Source: Seminavis robusta
Lineage: Eukaryota; Bacillariophyta; Bacillariophyceae; Naviculales; Naviculaceae
Length of the DNA: 25,072 bases
NCBI GenBank assembly: GCA_903772945.1
Contig: CAICTM010001649.1
Span: 1 to 25,072, forward strand
Reading direction: 5' to 3'
Shown here in pieces: positions 1 through 8,244 of the stretch; position 1 is the stretch's first letter, and each line of letters begins with the position of its first letter. Under the pieces are notes generated by a model. It was not told the DNA's origin, did no database searches, and was given only the letters and a program-made list of their open reading frames with translations. The position numbers were made by a program, and so were the translations under genes.

Positions 1-399
1 CTTTCGAGTGTTTTGAGTTTGAGAGAATGAAAGTTATGAGAGAGATTAGAAAGCTATGAAAACTAATCAACGAGAGAGATCACCATCAAAGGATGGTAGA
101 TCTGGTCTCCCGCGGGAGACTATAAAGTGTGATAGAGTAGGTTGCGGTAGTAATCCTACGTATCTCCACGATCCTAAAACGGAACGCGTGGAAGATTCGT
201 CTAGCATGGATCTAGTAGCGTGGAAGTACTCCATACTGGCTAAATATCTAGAGCGATGTTTCATCATCAACCTAGTATGACTAGAGCGGTCATTGAGAAC
301 CCTGTCTCAAATGACTATTCACGAGAGACTCAGTCATGAGTCGAACTCAAACCCTATCTAGGATCGAGTCGCGAATAAGGCTAAGAGCCGTGTATTGCA
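1..399 (+). repeat. LTR, forward copy (left arm of palindrome, 5' end outside window)
   Basis: Left arm of a long inverted repeat. Each base i pairs with base 1020-i, so 1-399 matches 621-1019 on the other strand without indels and with only about five mismatches (for example near 16, 93, 96 and 233). The inner edge ends in TTGCA and the complete right copy shows that the unit begins TGCACTACG, so the unit has the TG...CA ends of an LTR. The first 29 bases of this copy lie outside the window. It contains a TATA box at 121-127. ORFs inside the arm are mirrored in the other arm and are not genes. That this is an LTR rather than the TIR of a DNA element is inferred from the TG/CA ends and the integrase fragment next to it. 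Confidence 0.75.
105..127 (+). promoter_or_regulatory. LTR core promoter: 16-bp palindrome abutting a TATA box
   Basis: GTCTCCCGCGGGAGAC (105-120) is a perfect 16-bp palindrome. It is followed at once by TATAAAG (121-127). The position, about 150 bp into the LTR, suits a U3 promoter reading rightward into the integrase fragment. The palindrome may be a dimeric factor-binding site; that is inference. Confidence 0.5.
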
Positions 400-620
400 T
401 TCGCCCCCTGACACGGCTCACAGAAGGCACGACATCAGTCGGACAAGGAGAACATATGAACTTGCGACGAAGTCCATATTCATCCCGGAGAGTCTTCTCG
501 ACTTCTGCGCGGAACTCACGTTCTCTATCCATGATAACCTCAGCAGGCCATGGATACTGGGTGAGCCACGTCTGTTCTAGAACGATGGCTACTTCGTCTG
601 CTGCATTGGAGCAGATCTCG
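400..620 (-). pseudogene. Retrotransposon integrase core fragment between inverted LTRs
   Basis: About 73 open codons on the minus strand, bounded on both sides by the CA ends of the two LTRs. The frame contains EQTWLTQYPWPAEVIMDRE, which fits the integrase core of Ty3/gypsy-like retrotransposons. In that family a W..RYP.P stretch precedes the second catalytic Asp in a DRG.EF context; here it is MDREREF, so the usual Gly is Glu. About 30 residues on, PSVSRVRG sits where an IVERVHQ-type motif with the catalytic Glu is expected, and the Glu is Ser. The fragment has no start, no zinc-binding N-terminus and no C-terminal part, so it is a remnant. The ORF runs on into the LTR only by chance. Gypsy rather than another integrase group is likely but not proven. 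Confidence 0.7.
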
Positions 621-1048
621 TGCAATACACGGCTCTTAGCCTTATTCGCGACTCGATCCTAGATAGGGTTTGAGTTCGACTCATGACTGAGTCTCTCGTG
701 AATAGTCATTTGAGACAGGGTTCTCAATGACCGCTCTAGTCATACTAGGTTGATGATGAAACATCGCTCTAGATATTTAGCCAGTGTGGAGTACTTCCAC
801 GCTACTAGATCCATGCTAGACGAATCTTCCACGCGTTCCGTTTTAGGATCGTGGAGATACGTAGGATTACTACCGCAACCTACTCTATCACACTTTATAG
901 TCTCCCGCGGGAGACCAGATCTACGATGCTTTGATGGTGATCTCTCTCGTTGATTAGTTTTCATAGCTTTCTAATCTCTCTCATAACTTTCATTCTCTCA
1001 AACACAAAACACTCGAAAGATCTTTACACTAGCTTTTAGCGTAGTGCA
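621..1048 (-). repeat. LTR, complete reverse copy (right arm of palindrome)
   Basis: Complete 428-bp LTR in reverse orientation. On the minus strand it begins TGCACTACGC at 1048 and ends GTATTGCA at 621. It is about 99% identical to the left arm and matches the copy that starts at 24934. Its inner CA end touches integrase sequence directly rather than a primer-binding site. The minus-strand TATA box (893-899) and the 16-bp palindrome (900-915) mirror those of the left copy, so both promoters point inward. Confidence 0.75.
893..915 (-). promoter_or_regulatory. Mirror LTR core promoter (TATA plus 16-bp palindrome)
   Basis: Reverse-strand counterpart of the promoter in the left arm: palindrome at 900-915, TATAAAG on the minus strand at 899-893. 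It would drive transcription leftward, into the integrase fragment and the other LTR. Confidence 0.45.
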
Positions 1049-1053
1049 ATTGG

Positions 1054-2225
1054 GTGAAAGGAGAGGGATTGAAACCACCGGCCATCGAAGAAACTGACTC
1101 TGCCCCTGCTTTCACTGTGGTTGAGGCAAAGAAAGCGTCTCGTGAGTACAAGACCCACGACATGTCAAGCACTGTGATGTCTTACAATCTTGTATTGATG
1201 AATGGAAGTGGTACCATGTTCAAGGCCACGGTTAACAGTGGGCTCTCCCATTATTTCACTGCATACACCCTCTATGTGGGATCGACTGTCTTTGTGGATG
1301 ACTATGCCATCATCACACAGACATCCAACTGCAGCTACACGTACAAGATGTACATGCTCATCAATGACTTCCACTGGAAGCTTCCGCCCAACAAGAAAGT
1401 CATTAATCTTCTTCCCATCAGCATGCGTGACGTTGTTCCATCCACTGGGCACATCTACCGCCCACCGGTTGTTGAGAAGATGATTGATGCCAAGGCCATT
1501 CGCGCAGTGTCCAGGTTGGGTGCAGTGGTTCCACTTGAAGAGAAGAGTACTTCGATTGATGCATATGAGTCGATCCACTGTCTCATGATGGCACCTGACA
1601 AAGGGCCTTACTTCCATGGAAACTGGATCCAGCATGAACTCAGCCATCAGCATTGGAGGGAGCAAATGGACTTTGACATGATGAAGTCTCGTGGATGCGA
1701 CATGCGGGAGAATCTCCTGGATACCTTTGATCTGTGCGTATGACGAAGAGGAAAACAAGCGTGGAAGGAAGTTATTTCATTGTGACACAGCCAGCGGTTG
1801 GAGAAGAGGGTCATCACAACAGTTGCCAGTGTTGTTCAGAGTATGGATTCATTCGGTGCATTCTTCTTACCTTGCCTCTTGAGGATGTGGACGTGAACGA
1901 CTTGTATCTCTCTGTTTCCAGCAGGTTGAACGGAGAACTCGATGGTGACTCCTTCGATGACTTGGCTGCCAACCACAATCGCTGGTGCTTCTACTGGTAC
2001 TACGCCGTCAATGGGTACAAGTTCATCAATGGGAGAAAGCAGTTGCCCACTTGTTTTGTCAAGGCTGTTCGGTCATTGTACCCCAATCCAAAAGGTGTTC
2101 GTTACAGTACGTTCATGCCGGCTGATCCAAAGAAGGTGGTGGAGGCGAAAAGTGTCATGAGCAACGGTGCAAAGGCAACGGAAGGTGTTGTCAAAAGCAA
2201 GTCGCTGGATTTATGGGAAGACTAG
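1054..2225 (+). CDS. OB-fold-like protein with P2X7-type C-terminal domain (5' truncated, possible short intron)
   Basis: Two overlapping open frames, 1054-1743 and 1734-2225, read as one gene. A 53-bp GT..AG intron at 1738-1790 (GTATGACG...GACACAG) would join them in frame; a frameshift is the alternative. The first frame opens only at 1045, inside the LTR end, and both track starts are GTG. The first ATG in frame is at 1162, so the 5' end is either there or was cut off by the LTR insertion. Residues about 41-105 (LVLMNGSGTMFKATVNSGL, then LYVGSTVFVDDY and YMLINDFHW) have the strand pattern of an RPA-like OB fold. The second frame has SCQCC, then RWCFYWYYAVNGYKF and LPTCFVKAVRSLYP, which resembles the R..Y.....G...R..(I/L)P.C....R..(F/Y)P pattern of the P2X7 intracellular domain. 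Both assignments are inferred by eye. An accessory protein of the neighbouring transposon is possible. Confidence 0.5.
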
Positions 2226-2227
2226 TA

Positions 2228-2295
2228 CCAAAGACTACCGTTGCTCCTCGCTCAATCTGTTCCAAAGACCACCGTTGTTCCTCTCTCAACCTGTC
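2228..2295. repeat. 34-nt direct tandem duplication
   Basis: Two adjacent 34-nt units, 2228-2261 and 2262-2295, both starting CCAAAGAC and differing at about five positions. They lie just after the stop of the upstream gene, in the spacer between convergent genes. From there to 2620 the spacer holds nothing else recognisable. Confidence 0.7.
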
Positions 2296-2620
2296 AATGG
2301 TCCAATCAGCGACGTCTCGGAACCTTCGAGCGACTTCTCGGAACGATGGGTTCCGTAAAGGAAACATGTGTTGTGTATTTGTCGAAAAAGAACACCGGTT
2401 TTCACCACCAATGAATGTTAGCTATTGATAACGCTAGACTTTCTATACTATTTTAGTACATACATCGTCGTAGTACCCAATAGCTACGTAGATTTGACAA
2501 AACACATAGTTTCGCGATCTAGCCAACTCAGATTCGACGATTCTTGCAAAGTCGACGCATGCGAACTCTGGCTATTCCGGGTGTCTAGAGTAAGGTGTAA
2601 CTATATGTGTTCGGCGATGT

Positions 2621-5050
2621 TCAACCATCGTTGGCTAGCGATTCCGACAATTCTGCGACGTGTGGATCGCTCGTAAGGGGAATGTTATCTATGAGCGAAA
2701 TATCATTCTCATCGCCGTCCCCGCTATGTTTTTCTTCATGCATGGGAAGAACATTGCTATCTTCTTCTTCGAGCATTGAGGTTGCATTCATGGGATTGCT
2801 GGGATTGGCCTTACTCCATTTACGTCGATTCTTCGCATTGTTTGGACACTTTCCACTCCTTGCATCTTTGTGGCCAAGTTGATGACACTTCGAACACATT
2901 ACCTCCGACAATGGCGGTGTGCCGTTGTCTGCATCCATCGCCGAACCAGACTGGTAAGCCATGCCGTTGACTCGGTCTATCTTCAGTTGTTTCATGTACC
3001 CCTGTACCTTGTCATGCATCGTCTTCTTGCGTTTGACACGATAGTCTGTCTTCCTCGAGTTCACTAACTTACTGTTCCTCGTTTTGTCGCGCATTAGCAG
3101 TCGGTACTCTGTCAACATGTCGGCATCCAACCCAATGCTGAAGAAGAGGTCACGCCACAACACCAGATTTCCCACGAGATGAATGGCAATAGCAATGCGG
3201 ACCCGCATCACCAGTGACACGCTACCACAATACGTTTTCATCTTCGGTGCCAACCATGCGATCTGTTGATTTAGCGATTCGTTCACCTGGGTGTCTCCGT
3301 TGTGGAATAACTCAGCCAGTTTTTCGGCGGTGGCGAATTCCTCCACCACCTCTTTGATGTCGATGTACAGGAGACTGTCATGTTCCATGCTCCGGTAAGT
3401 CTTTTGCGACTTGGATCGCTCCTCTGTTGTATCGAGTTTCCTTTTACACCACTCACCGCATTGATCGTGTACGTCAAAATGATGTTTGTAGATGCACTGG
3501 GCTCTTTCAACTCGCTCATTCTCTGGGATGCTTGCCATGTCACGGATGAAGAAGATGAAATACAACGAAACTCGTAGGATGTCACCCTCCTGCATGTCAT
3601 TGGCCGTTTTGACAGAACGTGCCTTCAACTTGTACAAGCGATTCTTCAATGTCTTCTTGCGATGCGCTGGATCAGCCAGGAAACGAGGTTGTGGAACGGG
3701 ATACTTCAACATACCGGAGTTACGGTAGACAGGTATCATCTTGACTTGACCTGGAGTCTTCTGTTGAGATGGAGGAGCAACACGCGTCCCGATGATCAAC
3801 TGTCTTCTGTCACCAGGTTCGTGCCCGTTGTGTTTTAGCCAGTCATCATTGTTCCACTTGCACCTTGCTCTCATCTTACTGTCATCATCTGTCACCACAT
3901 TTGATATACAAACCGCCTTGTCAAAGTACAGGTCTTGAGTCATCTTCAACAATGACGCAGCTTCCATTGCACCGGCACCATCGTCATGGTTGATAACACA
4001 CTCGTGTTCTGGTATTTCCTCCGTAAGTTCTCGTTTCACTGTACAAATACGACAGAAGGTGCATTTGGTGGAAAGACTTACTGGCTTCCTTGTCTTTTCT
4101 CCAACCAGACAGGCATGGCCTGAATGAGAGTCGTATGTCCTGCCGCTGGACCTTTTGTTCCATCCCATGTCCGTAGAGGTTCCTATGTACGGAAGTGCGG
4201 TTCCGTCCACCGGTGCATCCCCAGTCTCAAGGCTCTCCCGCCAAGCGTCCAGATTCCCCTCTGTCTCGGCGTATGTCAGTCTGATCTCTTCCATCAGATT
4301 ATCATGCAGGTAGCCATCCACTATGTATTCGACATAAGGACAAATGTGCCGCTCTATCTGAGAGAACGTTCTCCTTTCCATAGAATTTGCTCCAGGCAAT
4401 GATAAAAAGCCAAGGAACCTTGCCGCCTCAGTTCCACCATCCCCACTACCCACAAAGGCAAGTACAAATTTAACATTCATTCAAAGTCGACATTGGCATC
4501 ACACGCGCATGCGAACTCCTCATTGTTGTTCTTTTGGGTTGTGCAGTCTTGGTTTGACTGTGGATCCTTCTCGCAGTGGGTCAGACAGTACCGGTGTTGT
4601 TGCCACACCAACAGACACAAACTTCAACTTCAAGGTACTCCTGTGACAGCGAGAGCAGTTGCAGTTTGCCTCGATGAGCTGTGACAGTGGAACACTTTCC
4701 AGAATGACACGGTTTGGCAATGGGGGTTCTGTAAGCTTGGTAACATCTGCCATTTCGTCATCTGATTCTTCTGTCTCTTCTACTGCAACTGCTACCTTCC
4801 TTCTACCAGACTTGGGTAAAGTGCCAGTACATTCCCTTTCAATGAGGTCAACACCCTCTATTCCATCCACTTTCGATGAAGTTCCTTGATTGAGACGTTT
4901 TGCATTCCAGGAAGGACCACCAAATCGGCCATGGTGATCCAGCTTCCTCAAAGCGGCGTTACTACTCCTCTTGCTACTATTCATTTTTGTTGTGGCTGTT
5001 GTCTTATATCTGTTCTGTGCAGAATCAACAAACTGGTGATGCCGACACAT
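2621..5050 (-). pseudogene. Mutator-like DDE transposase, frame-disrupted
   Basis: Main frame 4480-2621 (619 aa) plus an N-terminal frame 5050-4520 (176 aa). In the main frame TDMGWNKRSSGR gives the first Asp (residue 104), VVTDDDSKMR the second (198-200) and VNESLNQQIAWLAPK the Glu (401). This D-D-E order and the SGAMEA-like GAGAMEA block fit the Mutator-like transposase domain of eukaryotes. C-x2-C-x4-H-x7-C at 529-545 is a zinc-knuckle-like tail. The N-terminal frame carries CNCSRCHRSTL, the start of the family's zinc-binding N-terminus. The two frames are in register but separated by three TGA codons (4520-4482). A second frame across the gap reads FACACDANVDFE, which fits the family, so two compensating single-base shifts are the likely lesion. 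Start at 5050 or an internal ATG at 4984. No convincing terminal inverted repeats were found around it. Confidence 0.75.
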
Positions 5051-6686
5051 TCATCAAGGGCAGATTACCTGTCCCTCCATTCATAGTTGGCAAAAAGCCA
5101 ATGGCTATCCAACCAAGTTGCCAACTATGTGAGGCGAAAAGCCAACATTTCAGCAGAAGTGAATGGTGAGACATGCTTTGGAGATTCGATGATGAGGTCG
5201 GAGGTTCCGGATTCCCACGAAATCATAGAATAGATCTGAGAGCTAACAACCACTTTATCTATTTCGAGAGCTCTTGAAAAAGTGAGCTAATAATTTCTTA
5301 AAACTAAAATTCACTGTATACCCCGTGGGACATCCTTAAGCTGCTTGCTCTCTTGTACTCATCTGCATGCGTGGTAGTAGAGTGGCTTTGTTTCCTGTAC
5401 GCAATGCAAGAAAGCAGGGTTGCACGTTTCCATTTGCCATGTTATGTCTCTTGTGAGAACAACCCCATGGATTACATGTATTATCTTTGCTGCCAATTTA
5501 GAGAAGAGGAAACATTTACTTGCGACTTAGGACTGACGTTACTTCCTCAACACAAACCGTCGATGACAGCCGCACACGGCTCGAACAGCAAAACCAGCTT
5601 TTTAAATTAAGACACATTTATAGAAGGCTTGTGAGTTCAAAAGGTTTGGCCCATCTTGCTCATAAAGGGTGCACTTTCCATTGCCAATGTCATTGCGACA
5701 CCTTTTCCAAATGCGAGCAATGTGCACAGAGTTGTGTTGGGCAAAAGTCTGAAATCTTTCCTGTTTCCACGACGTGGATCATGGATAAACTGATCTTGTG
5801 GGAACTTGGCGGCGGTACTGTACGGTAGAAATGCAAAAGGCAATTGACCCGAACAGGAACAACTTGTGGCGGGTGCGGTTTAGGGGGGGGGGGGTCTAGT
5901 AGAGTAATTGAGAATTGTTGGCGTTCATAGTGGCAAGGCAATGCAGACAGTTTTAGCCGGGGGTGGGGGCAAGCATGCCATCTGGATGTGAAGGATAGCA
6001 GAGCTGGTATCCTTCAAGACTGGCTGACTGCATTGGCATTTCAAGTTGCTGGTTCGAAACTTGTAGTAGGAGAACTCAGGTTGACAACGAATTTGTCGTG
6101 TTTCATTGCTGCCGAGGTTTGTTGAAATTTTGGCAGTGGCTTGGAGTAGTTTTCCATTCAATTAATTGTGTGGAGATTCGATTCGATGTCATTGCGTCAT
6201 TGCTTCCATGCAAACTTTCCGCATGAAAACAAAGAGTTGGCTTGCAATGCTTTCCAGTGGATTGCTATGCTGGGAGCATTCTGGTTTCCCTCGCTTTGGG
6301 ACGGGGCCCTCAGAAAACCATCTCTTCAGATATGCAGCCAGTTTCTGAATACGACAACCATGGCATTCGAGCTTGGTGTTACTTTCCTGGCCTCAATCCC
6401 GAATGCGCCATACCACGATCCAATTTTTGCTGGTTAGTCGGATTAATCAATCGTGTCGGTGACGATGTTCGAAATAGTTCGGTGATTCGATGGCTTCGAA
6501 TGGATTGATTGGCGATCGCCAACCTGCCGCCAACGTCGATGCGACTTCACAAAACCACAAAACGAAAATCGAAGAGGCAACAAAGCAAGAAAGCAACAAC
6601 CAAGCGAACAAAATAGTCATCAGAAGTTACCTTCCAAGTTACAAGTACAACAAGACCCACCTCAATACTACTAAACTACTATTACA
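5051..6686. other. Intergenic, transposase to FIS1
   Basis: No gene is supported. Short frames on both strands have no recognisable domains. It contains a run of 12 G at 5883-5894 and a shorter G-rich tract near 5958-5970. The last 200 bp is A/C-rich, with many CAA and ACAA triplets, and is probably FIS1 promoter and 5' UTR. The open frame from ATG 6490 is out of frame with FIS1, overlaps it and looks like UTR read by chance. Confidence 0.5.
5883..5894 (+). repeat. Homopolymer G12
   Basis: Uninterrupted run of 12 G. A second G-rich tract (GGGGGTGGGGGC) lies about 75 bp downstream. Together they could form G-quadruplex structure; the run is also a likely sequencing-error site. Confidence 0.9.
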
Positions 6687-7205
6687 ATGGGAGAATCAAT
6701 ACCGAAACAACAACAACAACAACAACAATCCCCACAAGAGATCAAACAACACTTGGACGAAGTGTTACAACTGTCGCTACCGAGTCGCGAAGTGCTAGAA
6801 GAATTGGCCGTGGCATGTGCCAAGGATCCGTCTCCCGACAATACGTTTCAATATGCGTTTGCACTGAGCAAATCGAGCGAAAAGGCGGAATTGCGGTATG
6901 CCGTTACCATTTTGGATGGTCTCGTGACGGAAGGATACGGGTATCAAGCCGATTGTCTCTACGCGGCTGCCACGGCACTCTATTTGCTCGGCGATTATGA
7001 AGAAGCACGGACGCGATGCGAGAATATTCTACGGAGTCAACCCGATTTGGCCATTGGTCTGGAATTGCACGCTGCGAGTGTCGCATCCATGGAACAACGG
7101 GATGCCGAAAAACTCAAACAGGCGGCAATAGGAGGAGGAGCGGCTCTGGCCGCACTGGGAGTGGTGGCGGGAGTCGCCAGTGTTGTCATGGCCAATAGCC
7201 ACTAA
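6687..7205 (+). CDS. FIS1: FIS1, mitochondrial/peroxisomal fission 1 protein
   Basis: Single-exon gene, 172 aa. FIS1 is a tail-anchored outer-membrane protein of mitochondria and peroxisomes that takes part in organelle division. The core (about residues 25-135) is a helical TPR-like bundle: NTFQYAFALSKSSEKAELRYA, then VTILDGLV, DCLYAAATALYLLGDYEEAR and ILRSQPDLAIGLEL. These match the family's order of a Y-A-W/F-A-L helix, the LL..L helix and the YYLA..YRLG.Y..A helix pair. The C-terminus is the expected tail anchor: Gly/Ala/Val-rich GGGAALAALGVVAGVASVVM with the short polar tail ANSH. The family is usually about 150 aa; the excess is an N-terminal extension with seven consecutive Gln (6708-6728). 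The ATG at 6687 is preceded by ACA and opens the only frame with this domain. It converges with the plastid gene at 8245-9390. Confidence 0.9.
   Translation: MGESIPKQQQQQQQSPQEIKQHLDEVLQLSLPSREVLEELAVACAKDPSPDNTFQYAFALSKSSEKAELRYAVTILDGLVTEGYGYQADCLYAAATALYLLGDYEEARTRCENILRSQPDLAIGLELHAASVASMEQRDAEKLKQAAIGGGAALAALGVVAGVASVVMANSH
6708..6728 (+). repeat. CAA trinucleotide repeat (polyQ) in FIS1
   Basis: Seven in-frame CAA codons close to the FIS1 N-terminus, before the first helix. All are CAA with no CAG, so the tract is prone to slippage and may vary in length between strains. Confidence 0.9.
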
Positions 7206-8244
7206 AAACAATTAGCAAATGATTGATTGAGCGACAAGAAAGTGATTTCTGTGTGGAACCATGTTAAAACTACAAAATCAAGCACAAGCTGTAATTCATG
7301 CAACAATCTATCTGATGATGAGTTGGTGTTTGGCAGAATCGAATCGCCACGAACCATGCTATACCATGCGATGTCATGCCATGCCACGGATAGCTGTATT
7401 ACTGTCGGCTGGATCAGAACATGTTGTACTGTGAAACTTAGAAAATCCAATGCAGGTTGCTGAAACTTCAGCAAAACTGATGTGCCCCTTCATAACAACC
7501 AGCCAACTAAATAATAAGTCAAACTGACAAAAGAGACCTCTTATTGATCTATCTGATGCCGTAGAGTGTGGAAGGGGCTACCGTACCTGGAGAGACAACG
7601 ACTGCCTTTTCTGGCGGTGACACAGAAATTGGTCTTATTTGCCCTTGTTGGTGTTGGTGGAATCCGTCCCCCGCAGAACAGGTCATGTTTACAACAGAAG
7701 GCCACATGGAGTCACAGCAGCTAGCGCTGCTGTTTCTGGCCAGCCAGGAGACAGACATTGGTTTTGCTTGTGGGCTGACAGGCTAGCTAGCTAGTATGTA
7801 GCCATCCTGTCTGTCGATTCTTTGTCGCCGTCAAGTTGGTTGTTGTTCTACCTCATCTATCTGTTGGATCCGTACCCCACAGAGTGGTCGTGTTGCCTTC
7901 CCCAGAGACCAGGTGGCAATTGCATTGCATTGTTCACGTACGTTGCTCTTGTTTGTTTTGTGTTGTTGCTTATTAGAATTGGAGGGCTGAAGGTCTGGAG
8001 GGCAACACTTTTTCGGCAAGCAAAAAGTCAACTGTAAAAAGCAAAAAGATGCTATTCAGTTTAGTTATAATAATGTACTAGATACTTACTGTATGGCTTG
8101 GTGGGTGATTGGACAATTCGGAATATATCTTAGGTCGGTATCTCTTTGTGGTTTGCTCGCTTGCTGAGCTCGCTTGGCATCTGATTGCTTCCAGCGGATG
8201 CTTGATTGCTTCCAGTTGCTTGCTTGATGTATTGAACAACAAAA
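7206..8244. other. Intergenic between convergent genes
   Basis: No gene is supported. It holds 3' UTRs of FIS1 and of the plastid gene. Visible structure: overlapping ATGC-rich words near 7356-7386, a GCTAGCTAGCTAG tract near 7783-7795, and a direct repeat of GATTGCTTCCAG near 8182-8214. Confidence 0.5.

Noticed and set aside
56..280. 74-codon open frame in the left LTR, mirrored at 740-964
   Set aside because: It lies in the LTR, exists on both arms only because of the palindrome, and has no domain.
1165..1758. 197-codon minus-strand frame
   Set aside because: It overlaps the plus-strand OB-fold-like frame, lacks recognisable motifs, and its codons look like a shadow of the real gene.
6490..6798. 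102-codon ATG frame before FIS1
   Set aside because: Composition is Asn/Lys/Gln-rich from the CAA-rich leader, it is out of frame with FIS1 and overlaps it. At most it is an upstream ORF.
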